Shown piece by piece: positions 35,491 to 45,710 of a DNA stretch of 64,000 nucleotides; the first letter of the stretch is position 1; each line of letters begins with the position of its first letter. Made by a program: the position numbers and the translations under genes. Source of the DNA: Tolypothrix sp. FACHB-123 (lineage in GTDB: Bacteria; Cyanobacteriota; Cyanobacteriia; Cyanobacteriales; Nostocaceae); the NCBI RefSeq assembly GCF_014697075.1, contig NZ_JACJRE010000004.1:62001-126000 (forward strand), given 5' to 3'. The notes beneath the pieces are model-generated. The model saw only the letters and a list, made by a program, of their open reading frames with translations, was not told the DNA's origin and did not search any database.

Positions 35491-36234
35491 TTATTGAATC
35501 AATCTTAGCAATCTTTTATCGCTACGTATTTTATTGAAATCTGGATCGGTTTTTGCCAAGTTCTTATATTTAGCAGGAGCCAGCTTGATAGCTTTTTCTA
35601 GGTTTGTAACTGCTAATTCTACATTGGATTGTAAAGCATAAGAACAAGCTTTGTTGTAATAAGCTTCATGCTTACCTGGCTTAATTGCGATCGCCTTATC
35701 GTAGGATTTTAATGCTTCTGGGTATTTTTGCAGTTCTGTCAGTGCAATCCCTCGGTTAATCCACGCTTCAGCTTTTTTGGGGTTGAGGGCGATCGCTTTA
35801 TCATAAGCAGCGATCGCTTCTTGATAGCTTTTTAAGGATGTTAAGGCATTACCGCGATTAAACCAAGTTATATCCTTGTCAGGCTTGATGGTAATTGCTC
35901 GATCATAGGAGGCGATCGCTTCTTTGTAGCGTTGTAAAGATGTTAAAGCATTACCTCTGTTTATCCAAGCTTCAGCTTGTTTGGGATTGAGGGCGATCGC
36001 TTTATCATAAGCAGCGATCGCTTCTTGATAACGATGACGATCTAACAGGTTATTAGCTTGATTCAAAAAATCCTCAGTTTTTGGCGAAGATTTTGCTTTA
36101 ATTAGCAGTTGGGAAACATTACTTTCCTGTACAACTTGCTTGGTGTTTTCTGCCGTTGAATTTGCCCAATCACTACAGCCAATTGTTGAGAAAGTGATAA
36201 AGCTAGAGGCAATCAAGCAGCGCCGTAAGACCAT
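35491..36234 (-). CDS. TPR lipoprotein
   Basis: 247 residues. N-terminal signal with a lipobox-like TIGC (residues about 16-19), so probably lipid-anchored in a membrane facing the periplasm. After a linker come four or so 34-residue TPR units (AEAWINRGNALTSLQRYKEAIASYDRAI, then WFNRGNALTSLKSYQEAIAA, AEAWINRGIALTELQKYPEA). TPRs bind partner proteins. The end (LEKAIKLAPAKYKNLAKTDP) matches TPR-end segments common in cyanobacteria. The HIP1 octamer recurs inside repeats (35690, 35789, 35812, 35992, 36016), so the repeats are similar at the DNA level. Partner unknown. Confidence 0.82.
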   Translation of the reverse strand: MVLRRCLIASSFITFSTIGCSDWANSTAENTKQVVQESNVSQLLIKAKSSPKTEDFLNQANNLLDRHRYQEAIAAYDKAIALNPKQAEAWINRGNALTSLQRYKEAIASYDRAITIKPDKDITWFNRGNALTSLKSYQEAIAAYDKAIALNPKKAEAWINRGIALTELQKYPEALKSYDKAIAIKPGKHEAYYNKACSYALQSNVELAVTNLEKAIKLAPAKYKNLAKTDPDFNKIRSDKRLLRLIQ

Positions 36235-36933
36235 GCTCTACCTACAGAACTCATAATTATGATGCTAGAACTTGTTTATCTAAAAAAATAGTATCAAACT
36301 ACACTATTTTTATCAATTATTGCTTTATTTTACCTCTTTTAAGCTATCTGTTTTTATACGCAAAGATAATAAAACAATACCATAAAATATTCCCTAAAAT
36401 CAAAGTTTTATGTAAATTAAATATCAATTTTCTGTAAACCTGGCTCGTTTTCTAAACACGCTAAATCATTGTATTTCAAAAAACACTCGTCTTATTAAAG
36501 AGTTCAGGCATTTAAAGCCTACACAATTTTATTTATTTACGAAATATTTTTATTTATTTTAAACATAGCTTTAATACAAATATTTCATCTTAAAACTATC
36601 GATTATATATAAATTTAAATTAACATAAAAAACGAATTATATTTTTTGTCGCTAGATAATTCATCCAAAGTTATTTGTCCACCAAGCAAGCATTTGAAAA
36701 CAAAAAATAGAAATAAATTAAAACTTAATTACTGACGAAGGTGGAAAATCTAACCAAAACAGATTTATAAGAATTAGAATTTGGAAATTGAACTTTTGAA
36801 TTTCTAAATAGGCTAACTCATGCCTAAATTCTGTCGGAATCAGGAATTAGCTGAGTCATATTGCCCTACCCTACCCTCAACCAGTTAATATAAAACAGCT
36901 GTGATTTGAGTATGCTGGGGCACAATAGAAAGA
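36235..36933. other. Divergent intergenic, 699 bp, AT-rich
   Basis: Between diverging TPR and pentapeptide genes. Strongly AT-rich, no HIP1 octamer and no coding frame. Should contain both promoters. I recognise no known RNA or repeat in it. Confidence 0.5.
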
Positions 36934-38286
36934 ATGACGATTGAATCCAACTCCTCCAATTCACCAACCCCAGATCCCATTTCCGAACACGACTTGCAAC
37001 CTGATGATTTTGATGGTGGGACAGGTGAGCATAACCTGTCACCAGATGGCTTGGCTACACAACAAGCCTTAGCGGCGATCGCGTCTTTGCAATCTCCGCA
37101 ACATACAGCGGCTTTGCAGCAAGCCCGTTCTTCTTTTCAGCCACAGACAAGCAATCTATTTACAGTCAAGCCGAGAGCATTGCTAATTAGTTTATTAGCG
37201 ATCGCCATTACTATCATCGGAATAGCTGTGAATAACTGGCTAATTGGCATTTTTGGTACTCTAGTGACTTTAATGCTGTCTGTAGCGATGTTATTACCTT
37301 GGCTGCAAAACATAATCCGACAATGGTTTTCACCCCAAGATAGAACACTATTGATCGCTTTCTTCGGACTAGTAGTAGCGATTATCGGCTTAGTGAAATT
37401 CTCCGGACTTGGCGATCGCTTGTTAGCTTGGGGACGTAAGGTTAATTGGGAAGCTTCTGGTACATTGGCGGAGTGGTTTGGTGCTTTGGGACAAATTCTC
37501 ATTGCCATCATCGCTGTTTACGTAGCTTGGCGACAATATATTATTTCTAAAGATCTAACAATTCAGCAAAACCTGCTGACAGTACAACAAAATATTATTA
37601 CTCAGCAGCAAACAATCGATTCCTATTTCCAAGGGATCTCAGATTTAGTATTAGATGAAGAAGGATTATTAGAAGACTGGCCCCAAGAAAGGTCAATAGC
37701 AGAAGGACGCACAGCCGCAATTTTAAGTAGTGTGGATGGTAGCGGGAAAGCTAAGATTCTTCGCTTTCTTTCCCGTTCCAAATTACTTACACCCCTCAAA
37801 CGCGATCGCCGTTTAGGAAGAGCTATTCTTAATGGTGTCGGCGGTTATGCTGAAGACCGGATTGAAGGTGTACGTGTCATCGATTTAGGTGTCATGTTAG
37901 CTGGTGCAGACTTAGCGGGTACCGATTTACGTTGGACAGATCTCAGCGAAGCTAATCTTGTCCGCGCCAATCTCAGTAGTTGCGACTTAGTAAAAGCCAA
38001 CCTCTCCCGCGCTATCCTGTATGATGCCAAACTCCGTAACGCTGATCTTAATGGCGTGCGTCTATTTTATGGTTCTGTAGAAAATGCGTCACCGCGCAGT
38101 CGTACTGTACCCCCGAATTATCAAACGGGAGAACATACGGGTGCTGTCATTGAAAATGCTGACTTTACTGATGTACAACGAATGTCAGATGCAGCACGTT
38201 ACTACTGCTGTGCTTGGGGTGGCGAACAAACTAGAGGTACTATTCCTGGCGGTTGTGAAGGTATTCCTAATAAATTAGGGCGGTAA
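36934..38286 (+). CDS. Membrane pentapeptide-repeat protein
   Basis: 450 residues. Acidic disordered start (about 1-75), then three hydrophobic membrane segments: LLISLLAIAITIIGIAVNNW, IFGTLVTLMLSVAMLLPWLQ and LLIAFFGLVVAIIGLVKF; a fourth (LGQILIAIIAVYVAWRQYII) follows near residue 190. A coil (TIQQNLLTVQQNIITQQQT) and a soluble region (GISDLVLDEEGLLEDWPQER) lead into pentapeptide repeats at about 325-385 (GADLAGTDLRWTDLSEANLV, NLSSCDLVKANLSRAILYDA). Many cyanobacterial membrane pentapeptide proteins share this layout. Partner and role unknown. Confidence 0.78.
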   Translation: MTIESNSSNSPTPDPISEHDLQPDDFDGGTGEHNLSPDGLATQQALAAIASLQSPQHTAALQQARSSFQPQTSNLFTVKPRALLISLLAIAITIIGIAVNNWLIGIFGTLVTLMLSVAMLLPWLQNIIRQWFSPQDRTLLIAFFGLVVAIIGLVKFSGLGDRLLAWGRKVNWEASGTLAEWFGALGQILIAIIAVYVAWRQYIISKDLTIQQNLLTVQQNIITQQQTIDSYFQGISDLVLDEEGLLEDWPQERSIAEGRTAAILSSVDGSGKAKILRFLSRSKLLTPLKRDRRLGRAILNGVGGYAEDRIEGVRVIDLGVMLAGADLAGTDLRWTDLSEANLVRANLSSCDLVKANLSRAILYDAKLRNADLNGVRLFYGSVENASPRSRTVPPNYQTGEHTGAVIENADFTDVQRMSDAARYYCCAWGGEQTRGTIPGGCEGIPNKLGR

Positions 38287-38445
38287 TAAATTTTAGATTT
38301 TAGATTTTGGATGATAAAATTAAAGTTTTTTCTTTGTAGTCAGGACTTCAATCTTGATTTTTTTTAATTTCAATATCGCTGGGTATTATTAATCAAGCCA
38401 GAACGAGAAATAAACTATGTTGTGGAAACGCATAAATAAAAATAC

Positions 38446-38470
38446 CCACCATATTAATATGTTGGTGGGC
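38446..38470 (-). terminator. map terminator
   Basis: CCCACCA (38446-38452) / TGGTGGG (38464-38470) with an AT loop; on the reverse strand it is followed by TATTTTTATTT, and it sits 30 bp past the map stop. Classic intrinsic terminator. Confidence 0.8.
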
Positions 38471-38499
38471 ATTAAATAATTTTATTTACGAATTACGAA

Positions 38500-39276
38500 T
38501 TACGAATTATCTTCCACTTGAGTAAGAATTTCTACCCCATCTTCAGTGACAGCAATAGTGTGCTCAAATTGCGCTGAGAGTTTGCGATCGCGTGTTACCG
38601 CTGTCCATTTATCGCTGAGAACTTCTACTTCCCAAGTACCTTCATTAATCATTGGCTCAATTGTAAATACCATTCCCGGACGGAGACGCTTACCTTTACC
38701 GCGCGTACCATAGTGAGGGATATCTGGTGCAGTATGGAATATGTTGCTGATTCCATGTCCTACAAAGTCTCGCACTACAGAAAAGCCTTGAGCTTCAGCA
38801 TACTCTTGAATAGCTGCACCAATATCGCCAATTTTCGCGCCTGGCTTCACCTCAGCAATTCCTAAGCGCAGACATTCCTCTGTTACCTCTACTAATTTTT
38901 TCACTTTTGGTGAAGGGTTACCAACTAAAAAGGTTCTGGAAGTATCACCATGATAGCCATCAAGAATGGGCGTAACATCGATATTGATAATGTCTCCATC
39001 CTTGAGAATTTGTTTAGGATTCGGAATTCCGTGACAAATGACCTCATTCACACTAGTGCAAATCGATTTAGGAAACCCTTTATAACCCAGTGGTGCGCTT
39101 TTAGCACCATGCGCTTGCGTCCAACGTTCGGCTTCATCATTGAGTTGCTGAGTAGTTACGCCTGGCTTAACCATTGCTTCTAGATGCTTGAGGAGTTGGG
39201 CGGCTAAACGTCCTGCCCTACGCATCTTTTCTATTTCTCGTTGGGATAAAATAACAATCGTTTCGGTTTTCATCAA
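38500..39276 (-). CDS. map: Methionine aminopeptidase
   Basis: 258 residues, type I. Removes the initiator Met from nascent chains. Metal-ligand motifs are visible: INIDVTPILDGYHGDTSRTF (the two Asp), GHGISNIFHTAPDIPHYG (His), and FTIEPMINEG plus QFEHTIAV (the Glu residues). Start with MMKTETIVILSQREIEKMRRAGRLAAQ. It begins 16 bp after the bvdR stop on the same strand, so the two are probably co-transcribed. Ordinary and complete. Confidence 0.96.
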   Translation of the reverse strand: MMKTETIVILSQREIEKMRRAGRLAAQLLKHLEAMVKPGVTTQQLNDEAERWTQAHGAKSAPLGYKGFPKSICTSVNEVICHGIPNPKQILKDGDIINIDVTPILDGYHGDTSRTFLVGNPSPKVKKLVEVTEECLRLGIAEVKPGAKIGDIGAAIQEYAEAQGFSVVRDFVGHGISNIFHTAPDIPHYGTRGKGKRLRPGMVFTIEPMINEGTWEVEVLSDKWTAVTRDRKLSAQFEHTIAVTEDGVEILTQVEDNS

Positions 39277-39291
39277 CTGTAATTTCTCTGT

Positions 39292-40344
39292 CTAAATATC
39301 TTTCATAAATATAGTTAAGCCTGTTTCAGCCGCCCTTTTTGCCGCTTCACCAACCTTTAATGTATATAAACTAGCTTCTGGGGTGACATAGAGAGGTTTA
39401 CCATCAAAGATACGATCTAACACCATAGTAGTGTCTTTAGCAAATAAACCCCGACGGCTACCAACTTCTATTGGTTTTGTTTCACCGCCTTGAATCAAAA
39501 ATCCTTGGTCGCCATCAAAAACTAAGCCGCCTTGGTCACCATGCACTTCAAACTTTCGTTCTTGTTGCCAAAGAGTTTCACCTTTGCCATATACTACCTG
39601 TGCTAATAGTCCGCTAGTAAAGCACAATTGAGTCAGACACAAGCCGGTTTGATAGTAGTCTGGTTCAATTTGCCAAAATCGCTGGTGACAGTTAACTGTA
39701 AATACTTCACCAAACAAATCTGTCAGACGATGCAATCGGGAAAGCGCACCTATTAAAGGGAAGCCGAACAACTCATGATTATAAGTCCACTTGCGGGGTG
39801 CGGGATGCTTTGGTGTAATTGTGCTGTAGCGGACATAAAAAATATGACCTACTTTCTCTATGTGTTGTTTTAAAGTTTGATGCAATCCGCCCAACAGTTC
39901 AATATGTTCCACATGTAGAAGTTTATTTTTAGCTTTGGCTAAGGCAATAATTTCTTGTGCTTCCACTACATCCAAAGCCAGGGGATATTCCACAATTACA
40001 TGTTTACCATGTGTGAGTGCAGCTCGAGCGATCGCACCATGATCGCGATTAATTGTCGATATGATTACTAGATCTATATCTTCCCGCTCTACTAGCTGTT
40101 GCCACGACCTCATAGCCTCAGCTTGGTACTCTTGAGCGAAGGCTTGGGTATTTTCTAATTGATGTCCAGCGATCGCTAATAAATGCGATCGCCCATCTTG
40201 CAGCAATGCTTCCGCCCGCAACTTTGCCGCATATCCAGTACCAACCAACCCCACCCGCACTTTTGCTGTTGTTAAATAGGCCTCGGAATTATCCATGAGC
40301 GTTACTAGTTCTGTTTGTAGATTTTCTGTATGGGCAAAGCTCAT
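39292..40344 (-). CDS. bvdR: Biliverdin reductase (Gfo/Idh/MocA family)
   Basis: 350 residues from the first ATG; ATG at 40296 (MDNSEAYLTTAKVRVGLVGT) is an alternative and nearer the usual length of about 330. N-terminal Rossmann fold with GLVGTGYAAKLRAEAL. Diagnostic segments shared with cyanobacterial BvdR are EYPLALDVVEAQEI, LLHVEHIELLGGLHQ, YVRYSTITPKHPAPRKWTYN, and GFPLIGALSRLHRLTDLFG. BvdR reduces biliverdin to bilirubin with NADPH; in Synechocystis it is reported to affect phycobilisome state. Located 16 bp upstream of map. Family certain, named by strong resemblance. Confidence 0.88.
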   Translation of the reverse strand: MSFAHTENLQTELVTLMDNSEAYLTTAKVRVGLVGTGYAAKLRAEALLQDGRSHLLAIAGHQLENTQAFAQEYQAEAMRSWQQLVEREDIDLVIISTINRDHGAIARAALTHGKHVIVEYPLALDVVEAQEIIALAKAKNKLLHVEHIELLGGLHQTLKQHIEKVGHIFYVRYSTITPKHPAPRKWTYNHELFGFPLIGALSRLHRLTDLFGEVFTVNCHQRFWQIEPDYYQTGLCLTQLCFTSGLLAQVVYGKGETLWQQERKFEVHGDQGGLVFDGDQGFLIQGGETKPIEVGSRRGLFAKDTTMVLDRIFDGKPLYVTPEASLYTLKVGEAAKRAAETGLTIFMKDI

Positions 40345-41132
<788 letters not shown>

Positions 41133-41139
41133 GAATTAG

Positions 41140-41181
41140 GCACCTCAATCATAAAATCTCTAGCGAGGTTAATGATGGTGC
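41140..41181 (+). terminator. petF terminator (imperfect)
   Basis: GCACC-TCA-ATCAT (41140-41152) pairs with ATGATGGTGC (41172-41181) with a 3-nt bulge, just past the petF stop. Weak but well placed. Confidence 0.5.
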
Positions 41182-41243
41182 AGAGGTCACAGTAGCACAG
41201 TTAAGGAACAATGTTTTCCTTTACTGTGTATTCTTGAGAGTTC

Positions 41244-41290
41244 GTAGTAAGGACTTTAGTCCTTATTTTCTGCACTGAAGTGCTTACTAC
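41244..41290. repeat. Dispersed palindrome GTAGTAAGGACTTTAGTCC family
   Basis: GTAGTAAGGACTTTAGTCCT ... CTGAAGTGCTTACTAC, an element with two nested hairpins. A related degenerate copy is at 35202-35247. Confidence 0.7.
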
Positions 41291-41326
41291 GTACTTGGGA
41301 AATTCCCGATTCTCTAAGTCTTTGAG

Positions 41327-42994
41327 TTAAAACTTAATTTCGTTACTCAGAATTTTAAGTTGAGTACCAGGATAGTAAAATTGCAAAATTTTTGCACTTG
41401 ACCAACCTAGCTTGGCTAAGTTTTGCGCCCCGGTTTGACTCAACCCAACTCCATGTCCGAATCCCCCACCAATAAAGGCGTACCCCCACAAATTAGATTG
41501 ACCTTTATTTAGCGGTTGGATGTAAAATAGCGTGCTAATGGGAGCAGCAAAAGCGCTACGAACTTCATCTTTGTGTAAAGTAAAAACACCAATATCGGTT
41601 TTTACCGCGAGTTCCAGAATGCGCCCACTATCAGATCGCTTAGTTACGGACATAGCTTCAACAGTTTTAAATTTACTGTAGGGGCTTTTTTTCACCTGCA
41701 AGAATTTCTGTAAGCCCTTAGTAATATCCTCTATCTTGGTTTCTCGCCGCCAACGAAACAGATCCCATTCGCTTTCGTTAAAACCTTTTTCTAAATTAAT
41801 AAACTGCTGAAAGTTTTTTTCATCTGCTAAGTTCTGTCTGGACAAGTCCCAAATATTTATCGGCGCATCGACTATGGGCTGAAGATAGGGACGATCTTCA
41901 CCATTCCAGATATCGCTGAAAGAAGCAGTTACACCGCCAGTAGTAGAGGAATAAAGCGCATCTACTAACTGATTTTGATAAGTTAATACCATACCTTTAG
42001 TGGCGGCGATCGCTTTATCTGTAGTTGGAGCAACACCATTGAGTCCATAATAAACCTGGCAATGAGTATCAGCACATAACTGATATTCATCTATGGCAAA
42101 TCTCCGTAAATTCCGTAGTACATAAGTGCGAGCGAGTATCGCTTGTGCCTCTAAAGAAGCTGTTGGGGCACTCGTCCCAATTTCATAAGGCACCACGCCC
42201 CGTAAATAAGTTTCCAAGGGCACTTCATTGACCAGAGTATAATTCCCATAAGCATTTGGCTGCAATTTCATCTGACCAGCGTAAAGACGGGCATTCTCTG
42301 GTTTAGCAGTTTTATTGACTCGAATTAAGTTTTTACCAGTGCTTATTTTGACATTATTTCGACTATAACGAGTACCATTAATTACCCAACTCACTAATGG
42401 TACTTTTGATAAAACTTTGGTATCTAGGTGTGCGGTATTTTGCTGAGAGTCTGGCAAACTCTGCAATAACAGTCTTCTTAATAAAGGAGTGTTATAAACG
42501 TCTCGTTTTGCCCAAACTTGCCAACGATCTGGCTGAGCTATTTCTACCTCAATTCCGCGATCGCGCCATTTTTGGGCACTATCTTCCGCAGTTTCAAAGG
42601 TGCGGTAAGTACCTAAAACAACCACCTCCTTCACTGCTGGTTGAGATAGGGGTTGCATTACTGTTTCTATCTGGACGGGATCTTGGGTAATCAGTGTTTG
42701 CTCAGAGTTAGCTGTCTTAAATCTCAGCTTGAGGCGATCGCCTTTGGTCGGTTGCAATTGCAGCTTGGCTGTGGGTTCTTCCCCAAATCTTTGGACAATC
42801 CCTATTTTCAAGACTACATCATTATTTTTGCTCCCGGTACCTGATGCCGCAGTTAGTCCTAATAAACAAAATGCTATCAGTAGAGTACGGGAAACATTCC
42901 AGTACGACTTTTTCTTTCTAACTTGATTTTGCCCCTCTGCTTGGCGTTGAGGCAGATTGTCCAATTGCTTTCTAGCGTAGTGGTTTTGTCGCAT
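41327..42994 (-). CDS. SpoIID/LytB-domain protein
   Basis: 555 residues from the ATG at 42994, which has the ribosome site TTGGAGCG; a longer frame starts at 43051. A membrane segment at about 34-50 (TLLIAFCLLGLTAASG) leads to a SPOR-like segment (VVLGTYRTFETAEDSAQKW) and then the SpoIID domain at about 200-540 (YLRGVVPYEIGTSAPTASLEAQAILARTYVLRN, YSSTTGGVTASFSDIWNGED). It ends GGGFGHGVGLSQTGAQNLAKLGW, the SpoIID signature. In Bacillus SpoIID is a lytic transglycosylase; cyanobacterial members are unproven but may process peptidoglycan. Single gene. Confidence 0.88.
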   Translation of the reverse strand: MRQNHYARKQLDNLPQRQAEGQNQVRKKKSYWNVSRTLLIAFCLLGLTAASGTGSKNNDVVLKIGIVQRFGEEPTAKLQLQPTKGDRLKLRFKTANSEQTLITQDPVQIETVMQPLSQPAVKEVVVLGTYRTFETAEDSAQKWRDRGIEVEIAQPDRWQVWAKRDVYNTPLLRRLLLQSLPDSQQNTAHLDTKVLSKVPLVSWVINGTRYSRNNVKISTGKNLIRVNKTAKPENARLYAGQMKLQPNAYGNYTLVNEVPLETYLRGVVPYEIGTSAPTASLEAQAILARTYVLRNLRRFAIDEYQLCADTHCQVYYGLNGVAPTTDKAIAATKGMVLTYQNQLVDALYSSTTGGVTASFSDIWNGEDRPYLQPIVDAPINIWDLSRQNLADEKNFQQFINLEKGFNESEWDLFRWRRETKIEDITKGLQKFLQVKKSPYSKFKTVEAMSVTKRSDSGRILELAVKTDIGVFTLHKDEVRSAFAAPISTLFYIQPLNKGQSNLWGYAFIGGGFGHGVGLSQTGAQNLAKLGWSSAKILQFYYPGTQLKILSNEIKF

Positions 42995-43104
42995 GAGCGC
43001 TCCAATGATACCATTACCAGTTTTGTCCCAATAGTTGCAAAATAAAGTCATAACGACTATGATTTATTCATGGTCAACAAAGGGAATTAGTTAGGAAAAC
43101 CCTG

Positions 43105-43368
43105 ATGGTTAGAATCCAAGAAATTCCACTGAATCAGATTAAGCGGCCTTTGCCCCGGACAAACGATCCGCATAAAGTACAAGCCTTGATGGAATCGATT
43201 GCGGCGATCGGGCAACAAGAACCCATAGATGTCCTAGAAGTAGATGGACTGTATTATGGCTTTTCTGGTTGCCATCGCTATGAAGCTTGTCAACGTCTAG
43301 GCAAAGAAACAATCTTAGCTAGAGTCCGCAAAGCTCCCCGTAGCGTTCTCAAGATGCATCTAGCATGA
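43105..43368 (+). CDS. srx: Sulfiredoxin
   Basis: 87 residues. Reduces overoxidised (sulfinic) peroxiredoxin using ATP. Catalytic Cys56 in FSGCHRYEACQRLG; phosphate-binding IKRPLPRTNDPHKVQALM at the N-terminus and KETILARVRKA in the middle. Matches cyanobacterial Srx length. It lies 79 bp upstream of a dps gene on the same strand, which suggests a joint oxidative-stress unit. FurC/PerR-type control is plausible by analogy with Anabaena but no operator was identified. Confidence 0.95.
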   Translation: MVRIQEIPLNQIKRPLPRTNDPHKVQALMESIAAIGQQEPIDVLEVDGLYYGFSGCHRYEACQRLGKETILARVRKAPRSVLKMHLA

Positions 43369-43447
43369 GAAATTGTCAATGGTATGTGCAAAAAAAAGCA
43401 ACAATATACAACAGACAATTAATTACATAACCGATTAGGAGAAAATT

Positions 43448-43939
43448 ATGCCATCTAAACCAGAAACTGTAGCTTTGAATATCGGTATTGATGATGCCAG
43501 TAGAGCAAAAATTGCTGAGGGCTTGTCTCGGTTATTGGCTGATACCTACACCCTGTATCTGAAAACGCATAATTTTCATTGGAATGTGACCGGGCCAATG
43601 TTCCAAACCTTGCATTTGATGTTCGAGACCCAGTATACAGAACTAGCCTTAGCAGTGGATTTGATTGCAGAACGAATTAGAGCGCTAGGCTATCCCGCAC
43701 CAGGAACCTACAGCGAATATGCTAAACTCAGTTCCATTCCCGAAACCCCAGGCGTGCCCAAAGCCAAGGATATGATCCGCTTACTAGTGGAAGGACAAGA
43801 AGCTGTAGTCAGAACTGCACGTTCTGTTTTTCCTGTGGTAGATGAAGTCAACGATGAACCCACTGCTGACTTGTTAACTCAACGGATGCAAGTACATGAA
43901 AAAACAGCTTGGATGTTGAGAAGTTTATTGGAAGAATAG
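43448..43939 (+). CDS. dps: Dps-family miniferritin
   Basis: 163 residues. Dodecameric shell that oxidises iron with peroxide and protects DNA. Ferroxidase residues are in [11 protein letters not shown] (His41, His44) and [11 protein letters not shown] (Asp71, Glu75). Ribosome site TTAGGAGAAAA precedes the ATG. No Lys-rich N-terminal tail, so DNA binding is doubtful and iron/peroxide detoxification more likely. Downstream of srx. Several Dps paralogues are usual in Nostocales, so which one this is cannot be told. Confidence 0.92.
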   Translation: MPSKPETVALNIGIDDASRAKIAEGLSRLLADTYTLYLKTHNFHWNVTGPMFQTLHLMFETQYTELALAVDLIAERIRALGYPAPGTYSEYAKLSSIPETPGVPKAKDMIRLLVEGQEAVVRTARSVFPVVDEVNDEPTADLLTQRMQVHEKTAWMLRSLLEE

Positions 43940-43949
43940 GGGCATGGGG

Positions 43950-43994
43950 GAGCCACTGCGTTAGGACGGGTATCCCGGCTTAAAGCAAGTGGCG
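43950..43994. repeat. Small dispersed repeat GAGCCACTGCGTT...GCAAGTGGCG
   Basis: GGAGCCACTGCGTTAGGACG then GGTATCCCGGCTTAAAGCAA and GTGGCG. Ends are complementary (GCCACT...AGTGGC) and a CGGG/CCCG inner stem exists: a hairpin element commonly scattered in cyanobacterial intergenic DNA. Flanked here by GGGGCATGGGG heptads. Confidence 0.65.
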
Positions 43995-44049
43995 TCATGG
44001 GGCATGGGAAACTATTTATTATTGATCAATGACTAATGACTGTTGACCA

Positions 44050-44754
44050 ATGACAACTGACACGTTCACCCACTTGTTGCAGGATTTAATGCAGCAAGTG
44101 GGTATTTCCAGTTTTAAAGCGCTGAGTCGTGCTGCTGGTGTTTCTGAGCGGCAAATTTTGCGCTTGCGACAGGGTAAGGTGGCGCAGATGCGCGTATATA
44201 TACTTCTTAAATTGTCACAAGTACTACAGATAAATTTGGATGAATTAGTAGTAAGGTTTTCGGAACTGGCTCCTGATAGTATTTTAAGTCAGGATAATCA
44301 GGAAATAAAGCGGCATTCTGTGCCGACTAATACTGAGCAAGAATTATTACAAAAAATTTCTGAGTTAAAAAATGAGTATGAGCGATCGCAGTTGGCGCTA
44401 CAACAACAGCGAGAGACATTACTCAAAGAGTTTCAGCAGCAGAGTTTACAACATTTAGAATCTTTATTATTGCAATGGCCGACGGCGGCGCAAAAAGCGG
44501 CAGAAAATCCTCAGCTAGCAGCAATTAAAATAGTACCCTTGGTGCAAAAGCCTTTAGAAAAACTTTTACAACAGTGGGGAATAGAAGCGATCGCAACTGT
44601 AGGCACAGAAATCCCATACGATCCTCAATGGCACCAATCGATGGCTGGAAATCTCCAAGCAGGTGAGCTAGTCAAGGTACGTTACACTGGTTATCGTCAA
44701 GGAGACAGGCTACTTTATCGAGCTAAAGTTAGCCCTATCAACAATTTCCAGTAA
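44050..44754 (+). CDS. HTH plus GrpE-like fusion protein
   Basis: 234 residues. N-terminal helix-turn-helix of the XRE/phage-repressor type (FKALSRAAGVSERQILRLRQGK, then LLKLSQVLQINLDELVVRF), about residues 10-70. A long coiled coil (KISELKNEYERSQLALQQQR) follows at about 95-145. The end (VGTEIPYDPQWHQSMAGNLQAG, VKVRYTGYRQGDRLLYRAKVSPI) resembles the beta domain of GrpE, the nucleotide exchange factor of DnaK (xFDPxxHxA...GYxxGDRVLRxAxV). So it may link chaperone state to DNA binding. Inferred from motifs; not the main GrpE, which lacks the HTH. Confidence 0.75.
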   Translation: MTTDTFTHLLQDLMQQVGISSFKALSRAAGVSERQILRLRQGKVAQMRVYILLKLSQVLQINLDELVVRFSELAPDSILSQDNQEIKRHSVPTNTEQELLQKISELKNEYERSQLALQQQRETLLKEFQQQSLQHLESLLLQWPTAAQKAAENPQLAAIKIVPLVQKPLEKLLQQWGIEAIATVGTEIPYDPQWHQSMAGNLQAGELVKVRYTGYRQGDRLLYRAKVSPINNFQ

Positions 44755-45380
44755 AAGTGTTAAAAAAATTCGCAAATTTGGGAATTCTAATAATTAGAGG
44801 CACTCTGGAAAGAGAATGCTAGTTGTTGCACTCATCCGCCATTGGAGGCTGAGATAGTTTGATCGCAAGCGAGAGAAAACCTAATCCTACAAGGGGTGGC
44901 GAGGTTATTCTCTCCATCGCCGTCATTTGTTAGTTATCAGGGGTCGTTGGTCGGTTGTCTTTGCTACTTACTACTGAATTCGGATGCGAAATTCCGCCTT
45001 TTCTAGGGGGTGGGATTGGCAGACAACTCTTTGAAGTCCTGCTATGGGAGGATGTGCCTAAAGCTAAAGGCAGATTTGATGATTGAGTAGTCAAAACTAA
45101 GGTGACTGCAAAGTCCACTGACTTCAGCCTTGACTGCGACGAGCTAATTCACCTTTGAGAACTAAATCACATGAACCATAAGTTAGTTAATAGTTAAGAA
45201 TTGGTAATTATCGATTCAGATTTTCCTGATATTCATCATCGATAATTTACGGTGCAGCATTCAGTATTAGTAGTTCATGAACTTCTCCCCTGTTATGGTT
45301 TATCAAATAAAATATGTGTGATATATAATACTTAAATTCATTGCAACATAAGCTTTTTTAGAAAATCAGGATAAAATTTT
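44755..45380. other. Intergenic, 626 bp
   Basis: No coding frame is convincing. It contains GC-mixed sequence near 44810-45140 with some local inverted words (for example GGAGGATGTGCC and CTGCTATGGGAGG), then an AT-rich promoter region before the STAS gene. A structured RNA is possible at 44800-45130 but I recognise none. Open question. Confidence 0.4.
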
Positions 45381-45710
45381 ATGACACAATCAGAAGTACA
45401 AGTTATTAAGCTCAGCGGAATTATCAATTCAGCCACATCTCAAGAATTACGTCAAAGGCTGAATGATTTAACCGAAAAAGGTGCAAAAATTGTGTTAGTA
45501 GATTTCCAAGATGTGACGTTTATGGATAGTTCTGGTTTGGGAGCTTTGGTATTAGCTTTCAAAACCTTAAGAGCAGCAAATAGACAGTTGGCACTTTGTT
45601 CGATTAATGAGCAAGTAAGAATATTATTTGAATTAACTAGTATGGATAAAGTGTTTGACATCTTTCCCAGTCAAGATGAATTTCATCAAGCTGTCCTCTC
45701 AAAAACTTAA
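45381..45710 (+). CDS. STAS-domain anti-sigma factor antagonist
   Basis: 109 residues, single STAS domain (SpoIIAA/RsbV type). The phosphorylatable Ser lies in VTFMDSSGLGALVLAFKTLR (Asp49, Ser50, Ser51). Such proteins bind an anti-sigma kinase when dephosphorylated. Its stop abuts the stop of the REC-PP2C gene on the other strand (45710/45711), so the two form a convergent partner-switching pair: phosphatase and its likely substrate. The matching serine kinase is not in the window. Confidence 0.88.
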   Translation: MTQSEVQVIKLSGIINSATSQELRQRLNDLTEKGAKIVLVDFQDVTFMDSSGLGALVLAFKTLRAANRQLALCSINEQVRILFELTSMDKVFDIFPSQDEFHQAVLSKT

